From: Candidatus Thioglobus sp. REDSEA-S12_B1
GTDB lineage: Bacteria; Pseudomonadota; Gammaproteobacteria; PS1; Pseudothioglobaceae
DNA length: 37,363 nucleotides
Direction: 5' to 3'
Assembly: GCA_001628405.1 (NCBI GenBank)
Contig: LURN01000010.1
Location: forward strand, 1-37,363
In this document: positions 8,952 through 16,383 of the stretch, piece after piece
Layout: every line of letters begins with the position of its first letter
How positions within the stretch are numbered: the first letter of the stretch is position 1
Made by a program: the position numbers and the translations under genes
Notes under the pieces: model-generated
Seen by the model: the letters and a program-made list of their open reading frames with translations, nothing else
Databases searched by the model: none
Told to the model about the DNA's origin: nothing

Positions 8952-9590
8952 TTATTGTTTTTCTTTTTGAATTAAATAATCAATTACTTCAAAAATCTTC
9001 TCTTCACTACCAGCACTGGAGGCATTAACCGTGTACTTGCCATTAACTATGAAAACCGGGACCCCGGTAATTCGATATTTATAGGTATTAGCTTTTGCTT
9101 TATTAACAGCTACTTTAACTGGGAATGATTTAAAAACCTTGTTTGCTTTGTCTTCATCAACACCATTCAATGAAAGCCAGGTCACAAAATCTTGCTGAGT
9201 TTTGATATTTAATTTCTGGACATGGATTGCATTAAAAAGGGCTGAATGCAAACGATCTAATTCTCCAAGCTCCTCTAGAACATAATAAAATGTAGATCCA
9301 AACTCCCATCCTGGAAAAACAGCTGGCTGAAGTACTAATTGAGCTGAGCTGTCCATTGTCTGCTTCCATTCTTCAAGCTTTGGATGAACAGAGAAACAAT
9401 GAGGACAAAAATACCAAAACAACTCTCTAACCTCAACCTGATCCCCTGTCTCAGTTTCTACAGGCTTATCTAGGACCATATAATTCTTACCGGCAACAAA
9501 CTCTGCCTGAGAAGTGTTGGTGAAGAAAACAAAAATTGCTATAGCTACTGCTGAAGTTAAAGCGGTAATTTTTTTCATGTTATTTGTCAT
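8952..9590 (-). CDS. dsbA: Periplasmic thiol:disulfide interchange protein DsbA
   Basis: A 212-residue secreted oxidoreductase that introduces disulfide bonds in periplasmic proteins. Residues 1-29 are a signal peptide (KK near the start, hydrophobic core, cleavage probably after SQA). The active site C62-P-H-C65 follows FWYF, and the cis-proline loop is TGVPVF. An alternative start at the second methionine (four residues later) is possible; neither has a clear ribosome site. No dsbB is present in the window. A TATAAT box at 9608-9613 may be its promoter. Confidence 0.95.
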   Translation of the reverse strand: MTNNMKKITALTSAVAIAIFVFFTNTSQAEFVAGKNYMVLDKPVETETGDQVEVRELFWYFCPHCFSVHPKLEEWKQTMDSSAQLVLQPAVFPGWEFGSTFYYVLEELGELDRLHSALFNAIHVQKLNIKTQQDFVTWLSLNGVDEDKANKVFKSFPVKVAVNKAKANTYKYRITGVPVFIVNGKYTVNASSAGSEEKIFEVIDYLIQKEKQ

Positions 9591-9607
9591 TGTATATTAA
9601 GAATAAA

Positions 9608-9613
9608 ATTATA
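9608..9613 (-). promoter_or_regulatory. Possible -10 box upstream of dsbA
   Basis: A perfect TATAAT on the minus strand lies about 20 bases before the dsbA ATG in the 92-base gap to folK. No good -35 is seen, so this rests on the -10 alone. Confidence 0.35.
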
Positions 9614-9682
9614 GATAAATTCAATTATTTGGACTACTTATTTAATGAAAAAATCTATTTCATTAGATGAATCTCATCGCCA

Positions 9683-10177
9683 CTAATTATAGAGCTGATC
9701 TATATTATACTTTTGCAGGTCAAAAACATTTACGCTCTCAAAATCTTTCCACAATTTTAAAAATGAAACTCCCTTCTCTGGGTGAATTCCATCCGGATTT
9801 AGTTCTAAAAGTGGGGCAAGTACAAACGCATATCTGAGTATATCTTTTCGAGGAACATTTATTGCTTCATCTATCATATCGTCATAAAGAACAAGGTCAA
9901 GATCTATAATTCTTGATGAAAATTTTGGCATTGCTCGATTCCTTCCAAGCGAATCTTCAATTTGATGCAAAATATCTATAACCTCTGAAGCCTCTTTGTG
10001 AGTTTCAACATTTACACCAACATTATAAAAATTCTTACCTTCAAAGCCCTCTGAAGGACTCTCAAAAAGAGAAGAAACTGTAATTTTGTCAAAAAAATTC
10101 GCAAGCTGATCTAATGCTAAACGAATATTTTTTCGTCTATCTTGATTTGACCCTATATTAAGATGCAAAAGGCTCAC
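9683..10177 (-). CDS. folK: 6-hydroxymethyl-7,8-dihydropterin pyrophosphokinase
   Basis: A 164-residue HPPK that transfers pyrophosphate from ATP to 6-hydroxymethyl-dihydropterin in folate synthesis. The N-terminus LLHLNIGSNQ and the signature SSRIIDLDLVLYDD are diagnostic, together with SPSEGFEGKNFYN. Size is normal. Its ATG overlaps the end of folB by one base, giving a folB-folK pair in pathway order (DHNA, then HPPK). Confidence 0.95.
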   Translation of the reverse strand: MSLLHLNIGSNQDRRKNIRLALDQLANFFDKITVSSLFESPSEGFEGKNFYNVGVNVETHKEASEVIDILHQIEDSLGRNRAMPKFSSRIIDLDLVLYDDMIDEAINVPRKDILRYAFVLAPLLELNPDGIHPEKGVSFLKLWKDFESVNVFDLQKYNIDQLYN

Positions 10178-10530
10178 TAGCTTTTGGTCCTTTCAATGAT
10201 AACTCCAACTCCACTAGCTCCAGTAATTGCTTCACCTTTATTAAGCGTCAGCTTAACCCAATGAACATCAAATTCATTGAGAATAATCTGGCAAATTTTC
10301 TCTGCCAAAGTTTCTACAAGTTCAAACTTAGACTCTCTTACAAAACTGGCAACTCTCTTGCAAACACTTTTGTAATTTAATGCCTGATCAATATGATCAG
10401 TTTTTGCTGCAGCAGCAATATCGGAAGACATTTCAATATCAAGAATTATATCTTGACGAATTTTCTTTTCCCAGTCATAAATACCTATTACAGTATCTAC
10501 TTTTAGTCCTTCAACAAAAACAATATCCAT
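10177..10530 (-). CDS. folB: Dihydroneopterin aldolase
   Basis: A 117-residue aldolase that cleaves dihydroneopterin to 6-hydroxymethyl-dihydropterin and glycolaldehyde. Family features are the start DIVFVEGLKVDTVIGIYDWE, KTDHIDQALNYKSV, and the catalytic lysine in LTLNKGEAITGA. Normal length. It is first in the folB-folK unit and divergent from plsY, an arrangement that also occurs in other gammaproteobacteria. Confidence 0.96.
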   Translation of the reverse strand: MDIVFVEGLKVDTVIGIYDWEKKIRQDIILDIEMSSDIAAAAKTDHIDQALNYKSVCKRVASFVRESKFELVETLAEKICQIILNEFDVHWVKLTLNKGEAITGASGVGVIIERTKS

Positions 10531-10606
10531 AATTAACGTGTTATTAGTAAATAGTATTATGATACCTTTGAGATATCTACTTAAAACTACAATAAAATGT
10601 TTTCAT

Positions 10607-10615
10607 TGATATAAT
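10607..10615 (+). promoter_or_regulatory. Extended -10 promoter for plsY
   Basis: TG (10607-10608), one base, then a perfect TATAAT (10610-10615) forms an extended -10 element. It lies in the 133-base divergent gap between folB and plsY. Expected transcription start is about 42 bases before plsY. No good -35 is seen, which extended -10 promoters tolerate. Confidence 0.5.
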
Positions 10616-10663
10616 TTGCAGCTGTAATAGAAATATATTTTGAAAATAATATAGGAGCACTGC

Positions 10664-11245
10664 TTGATTTACTTTTTGATTGGTAGCTATTTTTTAGGCT
10701 CAATTTCTAGCGCTATCATTATTTGTAAAATGTGCAACCTGCCAGACCCTAGAACCCAAGGCTCAAAAAATCCTGGAGCTACAAATGTGCTGAGAATTGG
10801 TGGCAAATTAGTTGCTGCTTTTGTTCTTATATTCGATGGACTAAAAGGAGCATTACCGGTCATTCTTGCTCACTATTTTGGATACAACTTATTTGATTTA
10901 ACTATTATTTTACTGTGTGCATTTCTTGGACATGTATTTCCAATTTATTATGGATTTAAAGGTGGTAAAGGCGTGGCAACCTATCTAGGTGGACTTATCG
11001 GACTGAACTTTTTTGTTGGCTTAACGTTTTCAATTATTTGGCTTATTGTTGCAAAAGTAATGAAAGTCTCTTCCATAGCTGCATTAACAGCGACCGTACT
11101 TTCCCCAATTTATTTTTATTTCATTACAACGCATGATGTAAGAGCCACAATGGTTATCTTTTTAATTAATCTTTTTATTTATTTCACACATCGAGAAAAT
11201 ATCAGAAGAATTATGAATGGTGAAGAGGGGGTAATTGGCTCCTAA
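10664..11245 (+). CDS. plsY: Acyl-phosphate:glycerol-3-phosphate acyltransferase PlsY
   Basis: A 193-residue inner-membrane enzyme that acylates glycerol-3-phosphate from acyl phosphate, the first step of phospholipid synthesis. Motifs are GSYFLGSISSA at the N-terminus, the loop GSKNPGATNVLR and FKGGKGVAT, and there are about five hydrophobic segments. The start is TTG at 10664. An AGGAG ribosome site six bases upstream and the correct N-terminus (IYFLIGSYFLGS) support it, and no ATG is available. It converges on yadH with a two-base gap and no terminator hairpin between them. Confidence 0.95.
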   Translation: MIYFLIGSYFLGSISSAIIICKMCNLPDPRTQGSKNPGATNVLRIGGKLVAAFVLIFDGLKGALPVILAHYFGYNLFDLTIILLCAFLGHVFPIYYGFKGGKGVATYLGGLIGLNFFVGLTFSIIWLIVAKVMKVSSIAALTATVLSPIYFYFITTHDVRATMVIFLINLFIYFTHRENIRRIMNGEEGVIGS

Positions 11246-11247
11246 GT

Positions 11248-12009
11248 TTACTCAGTTTTAATACTCACACCCCGATTTAATAGTGCATTTGCTGTTAGAG
11301 CAAGAATAATAATCATTGAGAGAGGCACTAAAAAAGCTTTCCATAGCTCCACAGAGCCGACACCTAGAAAACCCAGTCTGAATGCATCCATCATATAATA
11401 AATCGGATTGAATGCTGACAATGCTTTCCAAAAACTTGGCAAAATATCAATACTATAGAACATGCCTCCTAAGTAGGTTAGAGGCAATAAAACAAAATTT
11501 GGAATAATTGAAATATCATCAAAGGTTCTTGCAAATACCGCATTTATAAATCCAGCCAGAGCAAACATAATTGAGGTTAGCAAAAAAGTTGCTGCAATGA
11601 TTAAGAGACTATAGGTTTCAATTTCTACAAAAAAAGATATTGTAAAAGTGACCGCCAGACCCACACAAAAACCTCTTGCCATTCCTCCGCTTACAAATCC
11701 AAGCAAAATAATCCAATTAGGGGTTGTTGAGACAAGAAGCTCTTCAAAGCTATTATTATATTTGGTCATAAAAAAAGAGGAAACCGTATTAGCATAGGAC
11801 TGCATAATGACCGTCATTAATATAATTCCAGGCACGATGAAATCAATATAATTGATGCCCTGCATCTGACCTATCCTACCCCCCATTAAACCTCCAAAGA
11901 TAAGTAAATAGAGTGAAGTTGTTATAACTGGTGGTACGATTGTTTGTATCCAAATCCTAATAAACCTCCGCACCTCTTTTATGACAATCGTTTTGTATGC
12001 AATCCACAT
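11248..12009 (-). CDS. yadH: ABC-2 type transporter permease, YadH-like
   Basis: A 253-residue membrane permease with about six hydrophobic segments. It matches E. coli YadH over its length: RIWIQTIVPPVITTSLY near the N-terminus, FDDISIIPNFVLLPLTYLGG, and NPIYYMMDAFRLGFLG. With the ATPase immediately upstream it forms a complete ABC exporter. The substrate is unknown in E. coli too. Its start lies 8 bases after the ATPase stop. Confidence 0.92.
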   Translation of the reverse strand: MWIAYKTIVIKEVRRFIRIWIQTIVPPVITTSLYLLIFGGLMGGRIGQMQGINYIDFIVPGIILMTVIMQSYANTVSSFFMTKYNNSFEELLVSTTPNWIILLGFVSGGMARGFCVGLAVTFTISFFVEIETYSLLIIAATFLLTSIMFALAGFINAVFARTFDDISIIPNFVLLPLTYLGGMFYSIDILPSFWKALSAFNPIYYMMDAFRLGFLGVGSVELWKAFLVPLSMIIILALTANALLNRGVSIKTE

Positions 12010-12017
12010 ATATTAAT

Positions 12018-12926
12018 TTAACTGGTAAGTGATAAAAAAAGTGCCTCTAGTCGATTTTGTGAACTTCTAAGATGCGAGACATGAATATTTTGATCTAATA
12101 GTGATGCAACAACATCTGATATTGAAATTCCTTCACCTTGAGAAACCTGCAAAGTGTTCTCATCGATGACCTCACAATCGCAATCACTTATTTCAATCGG
12201 ACCAGATATTTTCTCTACAGTATCGATAATAATGACTTGTCTTTTTGCTCTAGCAAGAAGCCTCTTCATATTTGACTGCTCCACTAACTCACCATTATTA
12301 AGAATTGCTATATTTCTGCAAAGAGATTCGGCTTCCTCTAAATAATGAGTTGTTAAGATTATCGTCATTCCGTCATTATTCAATTGAGTTAGATATTGCC
12401 ACATAGATTGACGAATTTCAACATCGACTCCTGCAGTTGGCTCATCCAGTATCAAAATTGTTGGTTTATGCATTAACGCCCTTGCAAGCATTAATCTTCT
12501 TTTCATACCGCCAGATAATGATTGAGCAACATCGAATCGCCTATCCCAAAGCTCCATTTTTTTTAATAAAACATCAGCTTGAATTTTGGCATCCTTTCTT
12601 GGTATGCCAAAGTATCCAGCCTGATTTATAAGAATTTCAATATTAGGCTCATGGGGATTGAAATTAAACTCTTGTGGCATCAGTCCAATCATTTTCTTAA
12701 CTTCATTAGAATGATTTTTTTGATTCAGGCCATTAATCTCTACTTCACCTGAAGAACTCTTTAATAGCCCTGAAATAATTCCGATTGCAGTTGTTTTGCC
12801 AGCACCATTTGAGCCCAATAAAGCAAAAAAATCACCCTTTTCAACTCTTAAGTTTATTCCTTTAAGTGCCTCTAGATTATTGGAATATGTTTTTGCTAAA
12901 TTTTCGGTAGAAAGAGCAAGAGGCAT
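12018..12926 (-). CDS. yadG: ABC transporter ATP-binding protein, YadG-like
   Basis: A 302-residue ATPase paired with the permease just downstream. Walker A is GSNGAGKT, the signature is LSGGMKRR, and Walker B is LILDEPTAGVD, with H in LTTHYLEEA. MPQEFNFNPHEP is a distinctive YadG stretch. I chose the ATG at 12926 since MPLALSTENLAKTY aligns with the family start. An in-frame ATG at 12968 would add 14 non-homologous residues. It is divergent from aceF. Confidence 0.92.
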   Translation of the reverse strand: MPLALSTENLAKTYSNNLEALKGINLRVEKGDFFALLGSNGAGKTTAIGIISGLLKSSSGEVEINGLNQKNHSNEVKKMIGLMPQEFNFNPHEPNIEILINQAGYFGIPRKDAKIQADVLLKKMELWDRRFDVAQSLSGGMKRRLMLARALMHKPTILILDEPTAGVDVEIRQSMWQYLTQLNNDGMTIILTTHYLEEAESLCRNIAILNNGELVEQSNMKRLLARAKRQVIIIDTVEKISGPIEISDCDCEVIDENTLQVSQGEGISISDVVASLLDQNIHVSHLRSSQNRLEALFLSLTS

Positions 12927-13035
12927 GATATTTTGGATATAAGAACTGAAAAAGAAACATGATAACAATAAAAATAAATAAGGGTTTTTATTTTCAAATA
13001 AATTTTAACATTTACCGCCTTTATCACATTAAATT

Positions 13036-13044
13036 TGGGATAAT
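13036..13044 (+). promoter_or_regulatory. Possible extended -10 promoter for aceF-lpdA
   Basis: TG at 13036-13037, one base, then GATAAT at 13039-13044 lie about 38 bases before the aceF ATG. There is no convincing -35, so this is tentative. The same gap must hold the yadG promoter on the other strand. Confidence 0.35.
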
Positions 13045-13081
13045 TACTTCGTTCAAATTTAAAGCTATTTAATTAGTCCAT

Positions 13082-14302
13082 ATGCCTACTCAAAAAAATG
13101 TAGAGTTGCCCGATATAGGTGATTTTGATGCAGTAGATATTATCGAAGTTCTTGTGAAAGTTGGAGATACTGTTAATGAAAATGACAGCATCATTACACT
13201 TGAAACGGATAAGGCGACAATGGAAATTCCAGCTCCGTTTGCTGGAAAGGTAACCAAACTCTCAGTCAAAGTTGGAGATAAAGTTGCAAAAGGTGACCTC
13301 ATTTTGACTCTAGAGAGTGAATCAGAAAATTCAGAAGGTGAAGTTGCAAGCTTGGAACCTAGTCAATCAGTTAGTCAAGTGAGCAAAGATAATACTGAAG
13401 AGATTTCCTCGACTCAAGAGAGTGAGAATGAAACCCATCAAGATGAAATTTCATTAAGTCCTGATACAAATTTCCATGCATCTCCATCTATTAGAAAGCT
13501 AGCAAGGGAGCTTGGCGTTAGTCTTTCTGGAATAAATGGTACAGGTAAAAAGGGGAGAATTCTTGAAGAGGACCTTAAATCTCATGTAAAAAACCTTCTT
13601 AAAACTGGCAATCAGGTTGAAGAAGTAGAGGTGGTTCCTTTATCTAGAATTAAGAAACTATCTGGAAAGCACCTTTCTAAATGCTGGAGTACGATTCCCC
13701 ACGTAACTCAGTTCGATGAGGTGAATATTGATCAATTAGAAAAATTTCGTCAACATCAAAAAGAAAAAAATATCAAATTAAGTCCGCTTGTTTTTATTAT
13801 GAAGGCTGTAGTACAAGTCTTAAAGCGACACCCAAATTTTAATGCGTCACTGGATGATAGTGCTGAAAACCTTATACTAAAAAAATACTTTAACCTTGGA
13901 ATTGCTGTAGATACTCCAAATGGTCTTCTTGTTCCTGTAATTAGAGATGTGGGCAAAAAATCTCTCATGGAGCTTTCTGAAGAACTAAGTGAGATATCGG
14001 CTAGAGCTAGAGAAGGTAAACTTGATTCAAGCGAAATGAAGGGTGCAGGCTTTACAATTTCAAGCTTGGGCGGAATTGGTGGAACCCAGTTTACGCCAAT
14101 TATTAACGCACCTGAAGTGGCAATTTTAGGGGTGTCAAGAACCCAAATTAAACCGATTTGGAATGGAACCGCTTTTGAACCTACAGCTATGATTCCCCTT
14201 GCCCTTTCATATGATCATAGAGTGATTGATGGAGCTGAAGGAGCAAGATTTATGGCAGAATTAAATCAGGTTTTAAGTAATATTATGGAGATGTTGTTAT
14301 GA
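13082..14302 (+). CDS. aceF: Pyruvate dehydrogenase E2, dihydrolipoyl acetyltransferase
   Basis: A 406-residue E2 subunit that transfers the acetyl group to CoA in the pyruvate dehydrogenase complex. Domains in order: one lipoyl domain (residues 1-80, lipoyl lysine K44 in ETDKATME), an acidic Ser/Gln-rich linker, an E3-binding domain (about 137-172, SIRKLARELGV to GRILEEDL), and the catalytic domain with H379 in SYDHRVIDG. E. coli AceF carries three lipoyl domains, so this is a short one-lipoyl form. The lpdA ATG overlaps its stop by four bases. No E1 gene lies upstream; the neighbour is yadG on the other strand. Confidence 0.94.
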   Translation: MPTQKNVELPDIGDFDAVDIIEVLVKVGDTVNENDSIITLETDKATMEIPAPFAGKVTKLSVKVGDKVAKGDLILTLESESENSEGEVASLEPSQSVSQVSKDNTEEISSTQESENETHQDEISLSPDTNFHASPSIRKLARELGVSLSGINGTGKKGRILEEDLKSHVKNLLKTGNQVEEVEVVPLSRIKKLSGKHLSKCWSTIPHVTQFDEVNIDQLEKFRQHQKEKNIKLSPLVFIMKAVVQVLKRHPNFNASLDDSAENLILKKYFNLGIAVDTPNGLLVPVIRDVGKKSLMELSEELSEISARAREGKLDSSEMKGAGFTISSLGGIGGTQFTPIINAPEVAILGVSRTQIKPIWNGTAFEPTAMIPLALSYDHRVIDGAEGARFMAELNQVLSNIMEMLL

Positions 14303-15705
14303 TTAAAACTCAAGTTTTAGTTATTGGTTCTGGTCCTGGAGGTTACACTGCAGCATTTAGAGCTGCCGACTTAGGCAAAGAGGTTACTCTTATTGAACGT
14401 CATCCATCTCTGGGTGGAGTTTGCTTAAATGTTGGATGCATTCCATCTAAATCACTTTTGCACACGGCAGAAGTGATCAATGAAACTAAACATGCTAGTG
14501 AGCTAGGGATATCTTTTTCAAAACCAAAGATTGATCTTGACGGTGTTAAAAAAAATAAGGACAGTATTGTTACTAAACTGACTGGTGGAATTCAAGCACT
14601 GGCAAAAGCCAGAAAAGTAAAGGTAATTAATGGCTATGCAAAATTTATTTCCAAAAATCAAGTAAGTCTTAGCGATTCAGATGAGGTGATTGAATTTGAG
14701 CAGTGCGTCATTGCTGTTGGTTCACGAGTTACCAAGTTCCCAATGTTTCCATTTGAAGACCCTCGTGTGATGGACTCGACTGATGCTCTCTTGCTAGATG
14801 ATATTCCAAAAAGAATGTTGGTAGTTGGTGGCGGAATAATTGGCCTTGAGATGGCAACGATTTATGACGCACTTGGCAGTGAAATTACAATTGTTGAGCT
14901 AGGAGGTCAAATTATTCCAGCTGCTGATAAAGATATTGTTAGCCCTCTATTTAAAAAAGCAAAGAAAAACTATGCCAATGTGTTCTTAAATACCAAAGTC
15001 ACTTCTATGAGTACTTTAAAAAAAGGCATCAAAGTAGAGTTTGAAGGCAAGGACGCACCAAAAACTGACACGTTTGATAAAGTCTTGGTCGCTGTTGGAA
15101 GGACTCCTAATGGGGGTTTAATTGATGCCGAAAAGGCTGGTGTTAAAGTTACTGAAAGTGGCTTTATTGAGACTGACAGACAAATGAAAACAAACGTTGA
15201 AAATATATTTGCGATAGGTGACGTTGTTGGTCAGCCTATGCTGGCTCATAAGGCAGTTCATGAAGCTAAGGTTGCAGCTGAAGTGATCTGTGGTGAAAAG
15301 TCTGGATTTGATGTTCTAACTATCCCATCCGTTGCGTATACAGATCCTGAAGTTGCATGGACGGGAAGAACTGAAAAAGAATTGAAGGAAGAAGGCGTTG
15401 ATTTTGAAAAAGGTGTTTTTCCTTGGGCAGCATCCGGAAGAAGCCTCAGTATAGGAAGAACTGAAGGGGTATCTAAGGCGCTATTTGACTCAAAATCAGG
15501 TAAGATTCTTGGCATGGGAATTTGTGGCACCAATGCAGGTGATTTGATTTCAGAGGCTAGTCTTGCTATAGAAATGGGTTGTGATATGAGCGATATTGCT
15601 CTGACTATTCACGCCCACCCTACTCTATCTGAAACTACGGCCTTTGCCGCTGAAATGGCTGAAGGTACAATTACTGATTTGATGCCTCCAAGAAAAAGAA
15701 AATAG
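14299..15705 (+). CDS. lpdA: Dihydrolipoyl dehydrogenase (E3)
   Basis: A 468-residue flavoprotein disulfide oxidoreductase that reoxidises dihydrolipoyl groups using NAD+. The FAD motif GSGPGGYTAA is at the N-terminus. The redox cysteines C42 and C47 are in GGVCLNVGCIPSK, the NAD motif is GGGIIGLE, and the catalytic pair H440 and E445 is in HAHPTLSE. It may also serve 2-oxoglutarate dehydrogenase and the glycine cleavage system. It is translationally coupled to aceF and 7 bases ahead of the next gene. Confidence 0.96.
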   Translation: MIKTQVLVIGSGPGGYTAAFRAADLGKEVTLIERHPSLGGVCLNVGCIPSKSLLHTAEVINETKHASELGISFSKPKIDLDGVKKNKDSIVTKLTGGIQALAKARKVKVINGYAKFISKNQVSLSDSDEVIEFEQCVIAVGSRVTKFPMFPFEDPRVMDSTDALLLDDIPKRMLVVGGGIIGLEMATIYDALGSEITIVELGGQIIPAADKDIVSPLFKKAKKNYANVFLNTKVTSMSTLKKGIKVEFEGKDAPKTDTFDKVLVAVGRTPNGGLIDAEKAGVKVTESGFIETDRQMKTNVENIFAIGDVVGQPMLAHKAVHEAKVAAEVICGEKSGFDVLTIPSVAYTDPEVAWTGRTEKELKEEGVDFEKGVFPWAASGRSLSIGRTEGVSKALFDSKSGKILGMGICGTNAGDLISEASLAIEMGCDMSDIALTIHAHPTLSETTAFAAEMAEGTITDLMPPRKRK

Positions 15706-15712
15706 GTGTAAT

Positions 15713-16366
15713 ATGGATATTAAACAAGCAAGAAAAAATGTTATTGAACAGCAAATTCGACCCTGGGGTGGGCTCAATGTGAGAGCTAACCAAGCCCTTG
15801 CAGATATTCCTCGAGAAAATTTTGTACCCGCAGAATATCAAAAGCTTGTATTTGCAGATATGGAAATACCTCTTAGTTCAGTTGACAAAATGCTATCCCC
15901 AAAGATTGAAGGAAGAATATTAGACAGCCTTAACCTTCAGGGAAATGAAGAAGTTCTTGAGGTTGGTACAGGAAGCGGATACTTCACCTGCGTTCTTGCA
16001 AAATTATCTAAATCGGTTAAGTCTGTTGAAATAGATCAAGAGCTTTATGAGCTTGCAAAAGCCAATATAAAAAAATTAAAACTCAAAAATGTCGATCTCG
16101 TAAACGATGATTTCGTTTGTTCAAATTTTCAAGAAGAGCAGTTTGATTCGATTGTAATTGCTTCAGCACTTCCAAATATTGAGGAAGATCTAAAAAAACT
16201 TCTTAAGGTTGGTGGCAAGCTATTTATTGTGGTTGGATCCAAAAAACATATGCATGCTTCATTAGTAACTAGACTAACGAATACTGATTGGCATACTAAA
16301 TCTCTTTTTGAAACACGCCTGGAATTTATGAAGGGTCATGAGCCAGTCGAACAATTTTCTTTTTAA
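15713..16366 (+). CDS. Protein-L-isoaspartate O-methyltransferase-like protein
   Basis: A 217-residue SAM-dependent methyltransferase of the Pcm family. The SAM-binding motif VLEVGTGSGYFT is present, with the post-I acidic residue in VKSVEIDQ. The N-terminal part (RENFVP, PLSS, MLSPKIEGRIL) matches the substrate region of PIMTs. The canonical PIMT residues around the GQTIS-type loop are altered here (DKMLSPK), so true isoaspartate repair is uncertain. It starts 7 bases after lpdA, with an AGGTG site overlapping the lpdA stop, and probably belongs to that operon. Confidence 0.8.
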   Translation: MDIKQARKNVIEQQIRPWGGLNVRANQALADIPRENFVPAEYQKLVFADMEIPLSSVDKMLSPKIEGRILDSLNLQGNEEVLEVGTGSGYFTCVLAKLSKSVKSVEIDQELYELAKANIKKLKLKNVDLVNDDFVCSNFQEEQFDSIVIASALPNIEEDLKKLLKVGGKLFIVVGSKKHMHASLVTRLTNTDWHTKSLFETRLEFMKGHEPVEQFSF

Positions 16367-16383
16367 ATTTGAAATAGGCTTTC

